DNA of 5,192 nt, taken from contig SFMJ01000111.1 in the NCBI GenBank assembly GCA_004553095.1, forward strand, positions 1 through 5,192, in the 5' to 3' direction. Below the pieces are notes generated by a model that was not told the origin of the DNA, did not search any database, and was given only the letters and a program-made list of their open reading frames with translations. The position numbers and the translations under genes were made by a program. Shown in pieces: positions 5,150 to 5,192 of this stretch (position 1 is its first letter; each line of letters opens with the position of its first letter). The DNA is from Bacteroidales bacterium (GTDB taxonomy: Bacteria; Bacteroidota; Bacteroidia; Bacteroidales; Muribaculaceae).

Positions 5150-5192
5150 ATGGAAAAATATTTAGAACTCACGAAAGATGAAATCGTCATGG
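5150..5192 (+). CDS. Unidentified gene, 5' end only
   Basis: An open frame begins at ATG 5150 with MEKYLELTKDEIVM and runs off the window end without a stop. A promoter-like TAAATTTG 25 bp upstream supports a real start. The nearby ATG at 5142 reaches a stop after seven codons and is not a candidate. Fourteen residues are too few to name a family. The gene is divergent from the alcohol dehydrogenase with a 123-bp gap. Confidence 0.45.
   Translation, partial: MEKYLELTKDEIVM

Overview
The window looks like Bacteroidales DNA, plausibly a gut Muribaculaceae-type genome. This is an inference from three things: promoters of the Bacteroidetes form (TAnnTTTG at -7, with TTTG about 20 bp upstream in the best case), start codons without clear Shine-Dalgarno sequences, and protein families common in that order. 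Coding DNA has a balanced base composition, while the gaps between genes are strongly AT-rich. No insertion sequence, phage gene, CRISPR array, tRNA or rRNA is visible.

Layout, left to right. Positions 1-358 hold no convincing protein gene. They contain an AT-rich stretch with short tandem repeats, two terminator-like hairpins and, next to the first gene, a dense cluster of GAGCG/CGCTC palindromes behind promoter-like octamers. Positions 359-1912 (minus) encode a secreted YncE/YVTN-type beta-propeller that ends in a proline-rich linker, a single membrane helix and a basic tail. A 191-bp gap carries back-to-back, interlocking promoters. Positions 2104-3753 (plus) encode an exported C69-family dipeptidase (PepD-like, N-terminal-nucleophile fold) with its candidate nucleophile Cys25 directly after an A-D-A motif. 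A strong bidirectional hairpin terminator lies at about 3771-3820. Positions 3836-5026 (minus) encode an iron-dependent, BdhA/YqhD-like alcohol dehydrogenase. A second divergent promoter region (5027-5149) leads into the first 14 codons of an unidentified plus-strand gene cut by the window end.

How the genes relate. The propeller and dipeptidase genes share one small control region, and their -7 elements lie only about 33 bp apart, so they may be co-regulated or compete for polymerase. Both products are predicted to be exported, but no functional link can be shown from sequence. The alcohol dehydrogenase is a separate single-gene unit, convergent with the dipeptidase and divergent from the partial gene.

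The most unusual signal is not a protein. A short element, roughly TTTTwAGARCGYAYwC, occurs just downstream of three promoter-like motifs in this window: the propeller, the dipeptidase and an orphan site near 273. At the dipeptidase it forms a nearly perfect 12-bp stem-loop at the predicted 5' end of the mRNA. At the orphan site it opens a palindrome-rich segment of about 90 bp that ends in a terminator-like hairpin, so it could be a small RNA or a decayed promoter copy. I see no clear evidence of a new multi-gene system.
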